Shown here piece by piece: positions 40,815-50,600 of a DNA stretch of 57,058 nucleotides. The first letter of the stretch is position 1; each line of letters begins with the position of its first letter. The DNA comes from Candidatus Poribacteria bacterium (GTDB lineage: Bacteria; Poribacteria; WGA-4E; WGA-3G), in NCBI GenBank assembly GCA_022394775.1, contig JAGFCB010000110.1:1-57058 (forward strand), written 5' to 3'. The notes under the pieces are model-generated. The model had not been told where the DNA came from, searched no databases, and saw only the letters and a list, made by a program, of their open reading frames with translations. The translations under genes were made by a program, and so were the position numbers.

Positions 40815-41974
40815 TGACTGATCAAACCCTCCTCCAACAAATCACAGACTTCTGCCGTTTGCTCCGACAGATGGACATCAACGTGACAACAACCAACCAA
40901 CTGAGTTGGTGCAAAAGTGTTGAACTGATCGACATCGGTGAGCGCGATGCGTTCTATCATACAGCACGGACGAATCTTATTACGAAGGAAACCGATCTAA
41001 AGACGTTTGACCTCGCTTTCAATCTGTTTTGGCGGTATCCGCGCCCAGATTTCCAAGCCGTTGACACCGGCGATGCAACACCCGAACCCTCCAGTCTCCA
41101 AGACCTCTCCGATGCTACCGACGAGCAGGACATGATAGAGCAGTGGTTGGATACCGACACAGAGGAAGACGAGGCAGAAGGAGAGGAAGATGATCCAATC
41201 GCCTATAGCGTGGAAGATGTTCTTACCCAAAAGGATTTCAGCGAGTTTACATCAGAAGATATGGAAAAAGCACGGGAAATTGTCGCGAAACTGGCAGCCG
41301 TGTTGGCGACAAAGTTGAGTCGTCGAAAAGTTGTTGGCAAAAAAGGCAAAACTATTGACTTCCGTCGGAGTTGGCGGAAAAGCCTCGTCCACGGTGGCGA
41401 ACCGCTCGAATTAGTCCGGAAACAGCAGAAAATTAAAAAAACTAAGATTCTGCTCCTCTGTGACGTGAGCGGCTCTATGGACTGTTACGCCAAGTTCCTC
41501 ATCCAATTCATCTACGGTATGCAACAGGAGTTGAGAGAAATAGAAGTCGCAGTCTTCAGCACACACCTAACGAACATTACCGGACTCCTCCAACGGAAAG
41601 GATTGGCTGAAGGTTTGAACGAAGTGGCGAATGTCGTACCCGACTGGTCGGGCGGAACAAAGATTGGTGAAAGTCTACTGGAATTCTATCGACAATTCGC
41701 GCCTTCTCTATCAGCGTATCGTTCGGTCGTCATTCTTATTAGCGACGGTTGGGATCGCGGCGATGTGGACGTGTTGCAGCGTTCTATGGAGATGTTGCAT
41801 CGGCACGCGTATCGGTTAATCTGGCTCAACCCTTTGCTGGGCAGCGACGGCTATCAGCCGATCTGTCGAGGTATTCGCACGGCGTTGCCCTATGTGGACT
41901 ATTTCCTTCCAGCACACAATTTGGAGAGCCTTGCGCAACTAACAAAAGTATTGATCCCACTATGGTCGAGATGA
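40814..41974 (+). CDS. CoxE-like VWA-domain protein
   Basis: The 386-residue product is a cytoplasmic VWA protein of the CoxE type. A helical N-terminal half includes an acidic linker (EEDEAEGEEDD) near 117-127. It is followed by FRRSWRKSLVHGGEPLELV and a VWA domain with the MIDAS motif CDVSGSMD (Asp217), plus the distal SGGTKIGES and ILISDGWDRGD. CoxE proteins usually work with a MoxR AAA ATPase to insert metals or remodel enzymes; no MoxR gene is nearby. Here the partner in the operon is the nucleotidyltransferase-HEPN protein, with a one-base overlap. Confidence 0.9.
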   Translation: MTDQTLLQQITDFCRLLRQMDINVTTTNQLSWCKSVELIDIGERDAFYHTARTNLITKETDLKTFDLAFNLFWRYPRPDFQAVDTGDATPEPSSLQDLSDATDEQDMIEQWLDTDTEEDEAEGEEDDPIAYSVEDVLTQKDFSEFTSEDMEKAREIVAKLAAVLATKLSRRKVVGKKGKTIDFRRSWRKSLVHGGEPLELVRKQQKIKKTKILLLCDVSGSMDCYAKFLIQFIYGMQQELREIEVAVFSTHLTNITGLLQRKGLAEGLNEVANVVPDWSGGTKIGESLLEFYRQFAPSLSAYRSVVILISDGWDRGDVDVLQRSMEMLHRHAYRLIWLNPLLGSDGYQPICRGIRTALPYVDYFLPAHNLESLAQLTKVLIPLWSR

Positions 41975-42009
41975 AACAAATCTAAAAAACAAGACAAGGA
42001 ATTCTGACT

Positions 42010-43134
42010 ATGCAAGTCCAAGCGGCGGTGATGCTCCAACCGGGGCAGATAGAAATCCGCGAATTTGAGAAACCGACACCCACAGATGATGCACTCCTGT
42101 TACAGGTAGACCGCGTCGGTATCTGTGGCAGCGATAAACACATGTACCTTGGGCATACTGCCCTCAAATTTCCGGTCATTCCGGGACACGAAGTCGTTGG
42201 TACCGTTGCTGAGATCGGCAAAAATGCGAATCAGGTGATGAATGTCATGGGCGGTCCCATCAAAGAAGGCGACCGTGTGACAGTGGTACCGGGTTCAAAA
42301 AACTGTGGCAGATGCTACTACTGTTTACATGTACCGGGTCGTCCGACTTTGTGTTCTGGACGAACCATCTACGGCTTTAGCAACAGCGAAACACCACCGT
42401 ATCTGAATGGGGAATTCGCTGAGTATACCTACATCCACGGTAACTCTTGGGTCTACAAGATGCCGGAGAGTGTTCCAGAAGAGATTCGCGTGTTAACAGA
42501 ACCCGTAGCAGTTGCGACGCGTGCTGTTGAACGCGCCTGTGCGCCCGGACTGCCACAAGTCGGCGATGGATACAGCATTGGGAGCAGCGTAGCAGTGCTG
42601 GGATGCGGTCCCATTGGTCTGCTCGTTGTTGCTGTGTTACGCGATAGCGGTGCCGGAACTATCATCGCCACTGATCTCGTCGATAGTCGATTGGACATGG
42701 CAAAGCAGATGGGGGCGGATATTGTTATTAACGTTGGAACAACAACACCTGAAGAACGGGTCGAACAGATTCAGGAACTTACAAACGGTGTCGGTGTAGA
42801 CATCGCCATTGAGTGTGCTGGGATACCGATGGTTTTCGCCGAAGCGTTGGACGTGGTGCGACGTGGCGGAAAAGTTATCGAAGTCGGACACTATACAGAT
42901 TCTGGGGATACACAGGTACGACCTCACCAAATTTGTAACAAAGATCTGGATGTTTGCGGCGTATGGGCATATCCACAAATTCAGTTCCAGACAGCCCTCG
43001 ATTTTCTCCAGATTACACGCGCCCCGTTGCACAAATTGATAACGCATCATCTACCGTTGCACCAGTTGGAAAAAGGCATTGATATGCTCGGACAAGAAGG
43101 GGTTTACAAAGTTGTGATTGAGCCACAATCGTAG
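42010..43134 (+). CDS. Zinc-dependent medium-chain alcohol/polyol dehydrogenase
   Basis: The 374-residue product has the catalytic-zinc Cys in VGICGSDKHMY and the His-Glu of GHEVVGTVAEIG. The structural-zinc Cys set is in CGRCYYCLHVPGRPTLC, and the NAD-binding GCGPIGLLVVAV follows. It resembles threonine or sorbitol dehydrogenases, but the substrate is not determined. AAGGAATTCTGACT precedes the ATG. The pairing with sugar enzymes upstream suggests a polyol, which is only inference. Confidence 0.93.
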   Translation: MQVQAAVMLQPGQIEIREFEKPTPTDDALLLQVDRVGICGSDKHMYLGHTALKFPVIPGHEVVGTVAEIGKNANQVMNVMGGPIKEGDRVTVVPGSKNCGRCYYCLHVPGRPTLCSGRTIYGFSNSETPPYLNGEFAEYTYIHGNSWVYKMPESVPEEIRVLTEPVAVATRAVERACAPGLPQVGDGYSIGSSVAVLGCGPIGLLVVAVLRDSGAGTIIATDLVDSRLDMAKQMGADIVINVGTTTPEERVEQIQELTNGVGVDIAIECAGIPMVFAEALDVVRRGGKVIEVGHYTDSGDTQVRPHQICNKDLDVCGVWAYPQIQFQTALDFLQITRAPLHKLITHHLPLHQLEKGIDMLGQEGVYKVVIEPQS

Positions 43135-43261
43135 TGTCCTAAAATTATTAATCATAACCAATGTTCTTGTAAAAAGAGATATCCGCTTCAAAAACGCGCG
43201 TAACTCCACAAATCTTCAGGTGTTTTAAAGCTAACAATAGCACAAACGGAAGGACGTTAAT

Positions 43262-44260
43262 ATGAAAAACCACAAAAGCGTTTTCATGGGAATCTGTTGT
43301 TATACCCTGTTAAACTTCGTTATCGGGGTTAGCGGAAATGCCGTTGCGGACACCAAAGCACCTACTGCTTCTACTGGAGTGACAGAGGGACCCCCGCTCT
43401 ACAAAACAATAGAAGGGGCAAAGACCTATATTGTTCAACACCAAAACCGAGATGGCGGTTGGTCCCTGGTGCCCAGTGGTGAGAGTAATGTAGAAAATAC
43501 TGCATTCGCGATCTGGGCGTTGATTGATGCTGGGTGGGGTACCGGTTCACAGGTTATTCGAATGGGCGTAGCATATCTGCGAAATACGCAAGCGGATGAT
43601 GGAAGTTGGAACAATAACACTGCACACACCGTTTTTGCCCTTATCGCTTTAACAGCAGCGGAGACCGATCCTGAAGTCCGTTTTAAAGGGCTGCGTTGGT
43701 TGAAAAAAGTCCAGAACCGAAGCGGTAGTTGGGGTAAGATGGAACGAAGTCCTGACAATGTTCTATACACTGCCGCTGTTTTAGCAGGGTTCAGGAGACT
43801 CGGTTTCAAACAGAGTTTTGAACCTGTCTCTAAAGGCGCAGATTGGTTGGCAAAAGCCATCAATTTTGATGGCGGTTGGGCAATGCAACGCGGCATGCAA
43901 TCCGACGTTTTTTTGACATCTTGGGTGATACAAGGTTTAGAACCTGTTTACGATATTGATGCACAAATCGCATGGTTAAAGCAACTACAGAACAAAGATG
44001 GCGGGTTCGGAAGATATAAAAATAGCCCCAGTGATGCAGAAATCACTGCGATCGCGGTTCTGGCACTTGCGGCTGGAAATGATCCGCTCAATACTCGCCG
44101 TGTCGCAATTGACTATTTAACGAGTATACGGCAAAAAGACGGTAGCTTTGTCAGCAACACACCGATGGAATTAACAGTACCAACAGCTAATTTGCAATCC
44201 ACTTGTTTCGTTCTAATTGCGATACACGCCAAAACGCCAGATGAACTCGCTGTCAAGTGA
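43262..44260 (+). CDS. Secreted prenyltransferase/squalene-cyclase-like repeat protein
   Basis: The 332-residue product has a signal peptide (residues 1-30, VFMGICCYTLLNFVIGVSGN) and five or six repeats carrying the QW-type motif: QNRDGGW, QADDGSWNN, QNRSGSWG, DGGWAMQ, QNKDGGFGRY and QKDGSFVS. These build an alpha/alpha toroid like that of squalene cyclase and prenyltransferases. The DxDD cyclase motif is absent and the protein is exported, so an enzymatic cyclase role is unlikely. A protein- or glycan-binding role is more probable. Confidence 0.85.
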   Translation: MKNHKSVFMGICCYTLLNFVIGVSGNAVADTKAPTASTGVTEGPPLYKTIEGAKTYIVQHQNRDGGWSLVPSGESNVENTAFAIWALIDAGWGTGSQVIRMGVAYLRNTQADDGSWNNNTAHTVFALIALTAAETDPEVRFKGLRWLKKVQNRSGSWGKMERSPDNVLYTAAVLAGFRRLGFKQSFEPVSKGADWLAKAINFDGGWAMQRGMQSDVFLTSWVIQGLEPVYDIDAQIAWLKQLQNKDGGFGRYKNSPSDAEITAIAVLALAAGNDPLNTRRVAIDYLTSIRQKDGSFVSNTPMELTVPTANLQSTCFVLIAIHAKTPDELAVK

Positions 44261-44283
44261 CAACTCATACTGCAGACGAGTAG

Positions 44284-45696
44284 CTATCGCCGTTCATCGG
44301 CGATAATAGAACCCGGCATGATATAGTGCTCACCTTTCGTCAGCTGCGCGACTTGACGCTGGAAACTATCCCCAAAAGACCCGCTCCGCACAGAGGTAAC
44401 ACCTCCGATAACATAGACGCGAGCCCGCGCTCCGCGGCACACTGCTATTGCCTTACCAGCGGTATAATCTTTTTCCGTCCGCTTGCTGGTTGATTCGTCC
44501 GTAACAATAACAAGCACGAGGTCGCGCTCCGGGGATGTCCGAAGTTTTGGTACGCCTTCCATAATAGCATCCAACAGATGCTCATCTCCTATCTTCGGGA
44601 GCCGAAACATTGCCTTCACCTGCTCTGGTTCCAAGGGTGGCTTAGTTATAACGATCGTACTTTCACCTCCACCGACTGATGCCCAAAATCGAATCATCCC
44701 AAATCGATAATCCAGTCCTGTTTCGCTAAACACGGCTACCATCTGATCCAAACCATCACACGCAGCATCTGTCTTGGTTTCCATGCTGACGCTGTAATCG
44801 AAGACAAACACAATATCAACTTTGTCCGGTCTATGGGAAACAAGATTTTCGGCAATGCGTTTAAACAACCCATCTACCCGAAGCAGTGCTTTATCCGCCA
44901 CTATATCGCCTCTCTGGATCCGTTGACCATCTATTCGCTGTTGGTTTGAATCAATTGGGTACCATTTGCCGGACGTTCGCTCGGTAAGTTCCGCTTGAAT
45001 CTGTTCACTCGTACCGATAAAGTTGAGCTGCACACTGTTTTGCTGGCATAAGTTGACGATCTGTTCACTAATTCTGCGCTTAGCATCCGCTTGTGTCCAT
45101 ACGGTGCGCATCCGCGAGTTGCTAATCACAATAAATTGTGTTGTAACGCCCTCTCGAAAATCCAACTCATTTAAACCTTTCACGATCGCATCAAGCCCAT
45201 ACCCAGGTTGAACTCTATTATCGAATTCGGCGCGCACCTCCTGTAAGGCGTTTTCAATACTAAGATGGTCAAACGCCCAATGATAAAACGTATAATTCGG
45301 TTCTCCCTGTACCGATTGAAACCCCACGAGTGCGAATCTATAGTCCATCGTTTTCGCCTCTATAACGGCGAGCATATCAATCAGCTTCTTCTCAAGCATA
45401 GCGATAGATGCTAACATCCGCTTGTTACCATCAACAATGAACACGACATCCACCTTCGAGTTTTGCGGGTGTCGGGTTGCGCGTTTCACAATGTCTTTAA
45501 GGCTCGCGCCTATATCCGCCTTAAGGGTGTCTTGCTTCTTCGCACTCGGGTCTACCAATATTCTATGTTTCCGCCGCGGTGGACGCACCTGTGCTGTCGC
45601 TTGCAATGTGCCTATTAACACACACATTGCACACAAGCAATATATCCAGATTTTTGGGTGCAGCTTGCAAACCAAAACTCGCTTAACAAAAGTCAT
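44284..45696 (-). CDS. Secreted protein with two VWA domains
   Basis: The 470-residue product has a signal peptide (KIWIYCLCAMCVLIGTLQATAQ), a basic stretch, and two VWA domains. The first (DVVFIVDGNKRM) has lost the MIDAS serines. The second (DIVFVFDYSVSMET) keeps D-x-S-x-S, with TDESTS farther on. It is probably periplasmic or surface-exposed and binds a partner through a metal. I start it at the ATG at 45696 (GGAG five bases before); the open frame up to 45834 would add 46 residues in front of the signal peptide. The FMN-binding gene lies 144 bases upstream on the same strand; 45697-45840 holds no gene. Confidence 0.85.
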   Translation of the reverse strand: MTFVKRVLVCKLHPKIWIYCLCAMCVLIGTLQATAQVRPPRRKHRILVDPSAKKQDTLKADIGASLKDIVKRATRHPQNSKVDVVFIVDGNKRMLASIAMLEKKLIDMLAVIEAKTMDYRFALVGFQSVQGEPNYTFYHWAFDHLSIENALQEVRAEFDNRVQPGYGLDAIVKGLNELDFREGVTTQFIVISNSRMRTVWTQADAKRRISEQIVNLCQQNSVQLNFIGTSEQIQAELTERTSGKWYPIDSNQQRIDGQRIQRGDIVADKALLRVDGLFKRIAENLVSHRPDKVDIVFVFDYSVSMETKTDAACDGLDQMVAVFSETGLDYRFGMIRFWASVGGGESTIVITKPPLEPEQVKAMFRLPKIGDEHLLDAIMEGVPKLRTSPERDLVLVIVTDESTSKRTEKDYTAGKAIAVCRGARARVYVIGGVTSVRSGSFGDSFQRQVAQLTKGEHYIMPGSIIADERR

Positions 45697-45840
45697 ACAG
45701 TCTCCAATCAAAAAGTGCACTAATACCCTCCGGTAAAATGTCATGCCAATGCTCACCAAGCGTTGTCCGCGGTTGCACGTCCCGGGTTCTGGTAAAATTA
45801 AACGTTCCGTAGTTCTCCTTGTCGGGCATAACATCCGCTA

Positions 45841-46839
45841 CTAATATGCATCCAAATCAATCTCCTCTTCGCTAAATCGAAGGTGTGCTTGATCGATTAA
45901 AGTAACAATAGCGTCCCACTGTTCGCGCGTTTCATTAGAAATTCCTTCCTGTTCAAGTTTCTCAGCAAATTGAAGAAGCGTTTCAGCAAACTTGTCTTGC
46001 AGGTAGATATACTCGTCTGTCTGATCAGCGTTTTTCGGTGGCTCGAAGTTTGAAATGTTCTTTGCATATTTAGCGAGTCGTTTCGACGCTTCAACGGCTT
46101 TTTCCTTGCTCTCTTTTTCATCAAAATAGTCAACGACAACAAAATAGTCATCTATCATCAACGCCATGAGTGCTTTGAGATCTTCAGCTTCGGGCAACTC
46201 TTCCTCTGGGCTCTCCAGTTCTGGTCCTTTTTCTATTTCGGATTTTGGTTCGCGTTTGTGGAAGAGCGCATAACTCATCACCAACGTCTTTTTCGGAATC
46301 AGCGCAACCGCGTTTGACGCAGCGTCATGTCCTTCAACCGCAACAATATCTGCTCCAACCTTAAAGATGTCATCTATGCCCATACCGACAAACTGCTTGA
46401 GAAATCCTGCGCCTACAATCGCCTCTGTTTCCTTGTGTTCATAGATATCCACTTTCACGACTTTTCCGCGCATATTCACCCCGACAGCACCTTCAATGAC
46501 ACCATTCGGTCCTTTGATATTACTCCCCAAGACTAAACCCATTGGCTCGTTCTTGTCATCAAGTAGGATGTAAAAAATCGGTTTCAGGTCCTCTGATTGA
46601 AGTTTAGTTCCGAGTTTCTTCTCAATAGAGACTATCTGTTCTGCAGTCAGGACAACGTCTCGCTCGACAAATTTCCCTGCTGTTGGGAAAATAGCCATCA
46701 GTTTTTGACCGGACAACTCTGTGGCACGAGCACTGCTGAGTAGAAGCATGCTTAATATCAAAAAAGCGAGTGCCAACAAAATGCCTATTGAAACGACAGC
46801 ACTACGTTTTCGAGGTCGGCGATAGATTTGGGAAAACAT
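45841..46839 (-). CDS. Membrane-anchored FMN-binding-domain protein
   Basis: The 332-residue product has an N-terminal membrane segment (SAVVSIGILLALAFLILSML). It is followed by an FMN_bind-type domain at about 45-190: VDIYEHKETEAIVGAGF, then KQFVGMGIDDIF. In RnfG/NqrC-type domains the FMN is attached to a Thr near the C-terminus; I see no clear S(T)GAT motif here, so covalent FMN is uncertain. The C-terminal 130 residues are helical and acidic (EKGPELESPEEELPEAEDL). I start it at the ATG at 46839 with GGAG seven bases before; a TTG two codons earlier is possible. A promoter lies directly upstream. Confidence 0.75.
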   Translation of the reverse strand: MFSQIYRRPRKRSAVVSIGILLALAFLILSMLLLSSARATELSGQKLMAIFPTAGKFVERDVVLTAEQIVSIEKKLGTKLQSEDLKPIFYILLDDKNEPMGLVLGSNIKGPNGVIEGAVGVNMRGKVVKVDIYEHKETEAIVGAGFLKQFVGMGIDDIFKVGADIVAVEGHDAASNAVALIPKKTLVMSYALFHKREPKSEIEKGPELESPEEELPEAEDLKALMALMIDDYFVVVDYFDEKESKEKAVEASKRLAKYAKNISNFEPPKNADQTDEYIYLQDKFAETLLQFAEKLEQEGISNETREQWDAIVTLIDQAHLRFSEEEIDLDAY

Positions 46840-46875
46840 CCACAATCTCCTTATCTGTTTTTTCAGGATCTTATA

Positions 46876-46903
46876 AGTTTACCAAAAATTCTTATTTTTA
46901 CAA
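46876..46903 (-). promoter_or_regulatory. Candidate sigma70 promoter of the FMN-binding gene
   Basis: TTGTAA (46903-46898), 16-base spacer, TAAACT (46881-46876) on the minus strand, between the outer-membrane gene and the FMN-binding gene. Confidence 0.4.
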
Positions 46904-46909
46904 GGATTT

Positions 46910-47524
46910 TTACAATCCCAACACCTCCAACCGAAAGGTGACACTATGGCGGTTTAACAATAGCGTTTCAACATCAGGTCTGGTAGGCACGCTAATCGCG
47001 GGTCTTAAAAAACTGAACTGATAACCGACTGATCCGCGCAACTGTGCCACTTGAAAGATACTATCAATAAGTCTTACGTTGAGCCCAGTAGATGCCTCCG
47101 CACCAAAAGTATTTTGGATATTCGCGGGCGCAGCGAACTGTTCAGTAAAGGCGTAGAAGTTTGTTCCAATCCCAATAAATGGTGCCCATTTTCCACGTCC
47201 ACTCAGCGTCAGCATCATCCCAACAGTCTCAACATTCAACGTCCCGAAGGGTAAAATGTCGGTGTTCCCGCCGCGAGTATCCACGGCGTAATTACCGAAC
47301 GGGACTGAAAATCGGAGGGCGGGTGTTAATTGAAATCCTATTGAGAATTCCTCGGTGCGAGCGGTTTCCAGTTCATCATTCGTAATTGCTAATCCGCGAC
47401 CGACACTTACGACACTACCTTTTGCAACATCTGAGTATTTTTCAAGTTCAAGGGCAGTACTGACAGTTGGTACGCCTACAAGACCAACGAGTATACAGAT
47501 ACTGAACGTAGTTAGAAGTTTCAT
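46910..47524 (-). CDS. Predicted outer-membrane beta-barrel protein
   Basis: The 204-residue product has a signal peptide (MKLLTTFSICILVGLVGVP, then STALE), alternating hydrophobic beta strands (FSIGFQLTPALRFSVPFGNY, WAPFIGIGTNFYAF, RGSVGYQFSFLRP) and ends in the strand HSVTFRLEVLGL, consistent with an eight-stranded barrel. The ligand is unknown. GGAGG lies before the ATG at 47524; the longer frame to 47557 lacks one. It follows the metal pump genes. Confidence 0.75.
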   Translation of the reverse strand: MKLLTTFSICILVGLVGVPTVSTALELEKYSDVAKGSVVSVGRGLAITNDELETARTEEFSIGFQLTPALRFSVPFGNYAVDTRGGNTDILPFGTLNVETVGMMLTLSGRGKWAPFIGIGTNFYAFTEQFAAPANIQNTFGAEASTGLNVRLIDSIFQVAQLRGSVGYQFSFLRPAISVPTRPDVETLLLNRHSVTFRLEVLGL

Positions 47525-47542
47525 GATTCCTCCAAATTCGAT

Positions 47543-47565
47543 TTTAAACGACAGCACTTCGCTTT
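47543..47565. repeat. Copy of the TTTAAACGACAGCACTTCG-type intergenic repeat
   Basis: This copy of about 23 bp (TTTAAACGACAGCACTTCG, then CTTT) matches two tandem copies at 56402-56444. It sits between the CusA-like stop and the barrel gene. Confidence 0.6.
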
Positions 47566-47638
47566 CTCAGTGACAGACGCTCTACATAGGTATCACTGCT
47601 ATATTATTTCTGCAGTCTCGCCTCAAAATATATTTCTG

Positions 47639-50600
47639 CTACCGTTCGCGAATCCAGCGTTCGATAGGATAGAAGAGAGAAAATAACACAGGTGCTAAGA
47701 TCAGGTTAGCCACCGTTGCTGAGACCATACCCCCAAAGGTGGGAACCGCGATGGGTTTCATCAATTCCGCACCGGTGGTAGTGCTGATTTCGGCTAACAT
47801 GATTGGCAATAATGCAAGGACTGTGGTCGCTGTGGTCATAATGATGGGGCGGACGCGCAATAAACCGGCATTGATGACGGCTTCGTCAATAGGTTCGCCG
47901 CCGCGGACGCGTTCCAATAAATATTCAATTAAGACGATCCCATCTTCTACAGCTATGCCGAATAAGGCTATATACCCCACCCACACCGCTGTACTGTATT
48001 TAATGGCGTAACCGCCGCCGAGTGCCTCCGGTACGTATTGCATCAACCACTGCATCCACATGCCACCGATGAACGCAAAAGGAATAGCAAGGAAGATCGA
48101 AAACATCGCAGAAGGCGATTTGAACTGGAGGTATAGCAACATAAAGATGACAGCGATACATACCGGTACGACGATCGCTAATCGATCGCGGGCTTCCAAT
48201 TCGGCTTCATATTGCCCACTAAAGGCGTAAAAATAGCCCTGCGGTAAAGTCGGCTTAATTTTTTCATCAAGCGTCTTTTGGGCTAATGCGACAAAGTCAA
48301 CCAGTCCAATTTTATCAACGTCTACATCACAAAAGACACGGGAAAAGAGCAGCGTATTTTCGCTGGCGATCTTCGCCGGACCAGGGCGTCTTTCGATTCT
48401 TACGAGTTGCTCAAGCGGAATATGCAGTCCTTTTGGTGCTGGCACGAGGACGCGCTTAAGTGCTTCAATATTATCCCGCAACTCCCGCATATAACGGATA
48501 CGAATCGGAAATCGCTCGCGCCCCTCAACGGTATGGGTTAAATTCATACCACCGATGGCTGTCATAATGATTTGCTGCACTGTTCGGATTTGGATACCGT
48601 AGCGTGCTGCCGCCTCCCTGTTAATGTGAAATTCGAGATACGGCTTATTTCCAATACGCTCGGCATAGGGACCCTGCGCGCCCTCAAGTTTAAGGAGTTC
48701 CTGCTCAATCCGCACGGCAATCTCTTCAATCTTCGCAAGGTCTTTGCCAAACACTTTAATCCCGATGGGGGTTTGTATGCCCGTTGCGAGCATATCAACT
48801 CGATTACGGATAGGCTGCGTCATAATAGGCGATACGCCTGGCATTCGGGTCGCCTCCGTCAGTTCAGCGATGAGTTCGTTGCGGTTCTTGGTTCGGAAGT
48901 AAGCTTTATGTTTCAGAGTAGGTTCAATTTCCTCAGCAATCCGATGAAGTTTGGTTTCAGTCTCAGATTCTCCAATTCTGACGTGTTCCAACCGCATTTC
49001 GCCTGTCCGCTCTTCAGCAAGGAGTTCTTCTAAAAGGATTCGTAATAACCAGATACGATAGAGTTTCTCGCGCGCGTCAACTGACAGATAGGAATTGTGG
49101 TATGTTGTCGCTAAGGTATCAAATCGTTTTATCGCCGTTGCAGCAATGTCATCCAGAAAATCAGCACCAATATGGCTTGCATGTTCTTCACTTATAAGTC
49201 TGTCGTATATTAAGCGTTGAACAAGAGCGGACACAAGTTCTTTTGTCGGGTTGGGTTTAATAGCGCGTCGGGGCCACTCCGCTGGATCAATTATATTGAC
49301 AATAGTTTCAAACATACCAATTGGCGCAGGATCGGTTGCTGTTGATGCTCGCCCCAATTTTCCGACCACAAGTGAAACCTCTGGGAATCGATTCATAATC
49401 AAATCCTGCTTTGCCATAACATCTTTTGCCTGCGTAATTGAGGCACCAGGAAGCAGGACAGGCATAAATAGCAGTGCGCCTTCGTTAAGTGGCGGCATGA
49501 ATTCTTGCCCAATATTCTTATAGAAAGGGGTCAGTGGTATGCTCGCAGCAAAAATCAGCACGGCTAAAACGACAACAGCGAGTTTCGTCCAAATATTCTT
49601 TACAGCTAACTGGATAATCGGGCGATAGATAGTTCTGAGTAACCACGTAATCCCATCTGCTAACTTTCTCAGGGGCCAGCCTAATAGTGCCAGAAGTTGC
49701 GACACTCGCTTGGAAATCGTACCTGTCTGGGTCCGCGTTGGGTCTGTGAGTAGAATAGACGCTAAAACAGGCACCAAACTAATCGCGAGAAGTGCTGCGC
49801 CAAGCATAGCGAAAGTTTTTGTATAGGCAAGCGGTTTGAAGAGTTTACCCGCTTGACCAGTAAGGGAAAAAACAGGTATGAAGGCAACGATGACAATGAG
49901 CATTGCGAAGAAGATAGGCGGACCTACCTCTTTAGCTGCGCGAGTTGCGACCTGAAGTTTGCTTTCGCTTGGGTGTGGATCTTGCAAATGTCGCGCGATA
50001 TTTTCTGTCATTACAATACCAGCATCCACCATAACGCCAATCGCGATGGCGATCCCTCCCATCGACATGATATTCGACGGTAGACCAATAATCCGCATAC
50101 CTACAAACGCAAGCAAAACCCCCATCGGTAAAACGAGTGCTATTATCAGACTACTCGAAACTTGCCCTAAGAAAAGCAGGATAACAACTGCAGCGACGAT
50201 GATCTCTTCTGTCAGCGTTTCCTTCAGTGTATCTGTTGCGCGGTGAATAAGATGACTCCGGTCATAGAACGGGACAATTCGGACGCCTGATGGCAGTCCA
50301 GGCGTGAGTTCCGCTATTTTCGCTTTGACGTTCTCAATCACGCGCAGTGGATTATCACCGTACCGCATTAGCACGACACCACCAGTTGCGGGGATGCCTG
50401 CTTTGTCCAAGGCACCACGCCGAAAGTCGGGACCTTCACTAACCGTACCAAGGTTCTTGACATAAATCGGCACACCGTTATGTTCCTTGACAACGATGTT
50501 TTCTATGTCCTCAATGTTTTTGATAAAACCCAAGCCCCGAATCAGGAACTCCATTCCGCCTTCCTCAATAACCTTCGCGCCAACATCAAGGTTGCTGCCA

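Noticed and set aside
47010..47035. A further copy of the AACTGATAACCGAC intergenic repeat
   Set aside because: It lies inside the barrel gene, where it encodes the conserved-looking strand GSVGYQF, so the match is probably chance.
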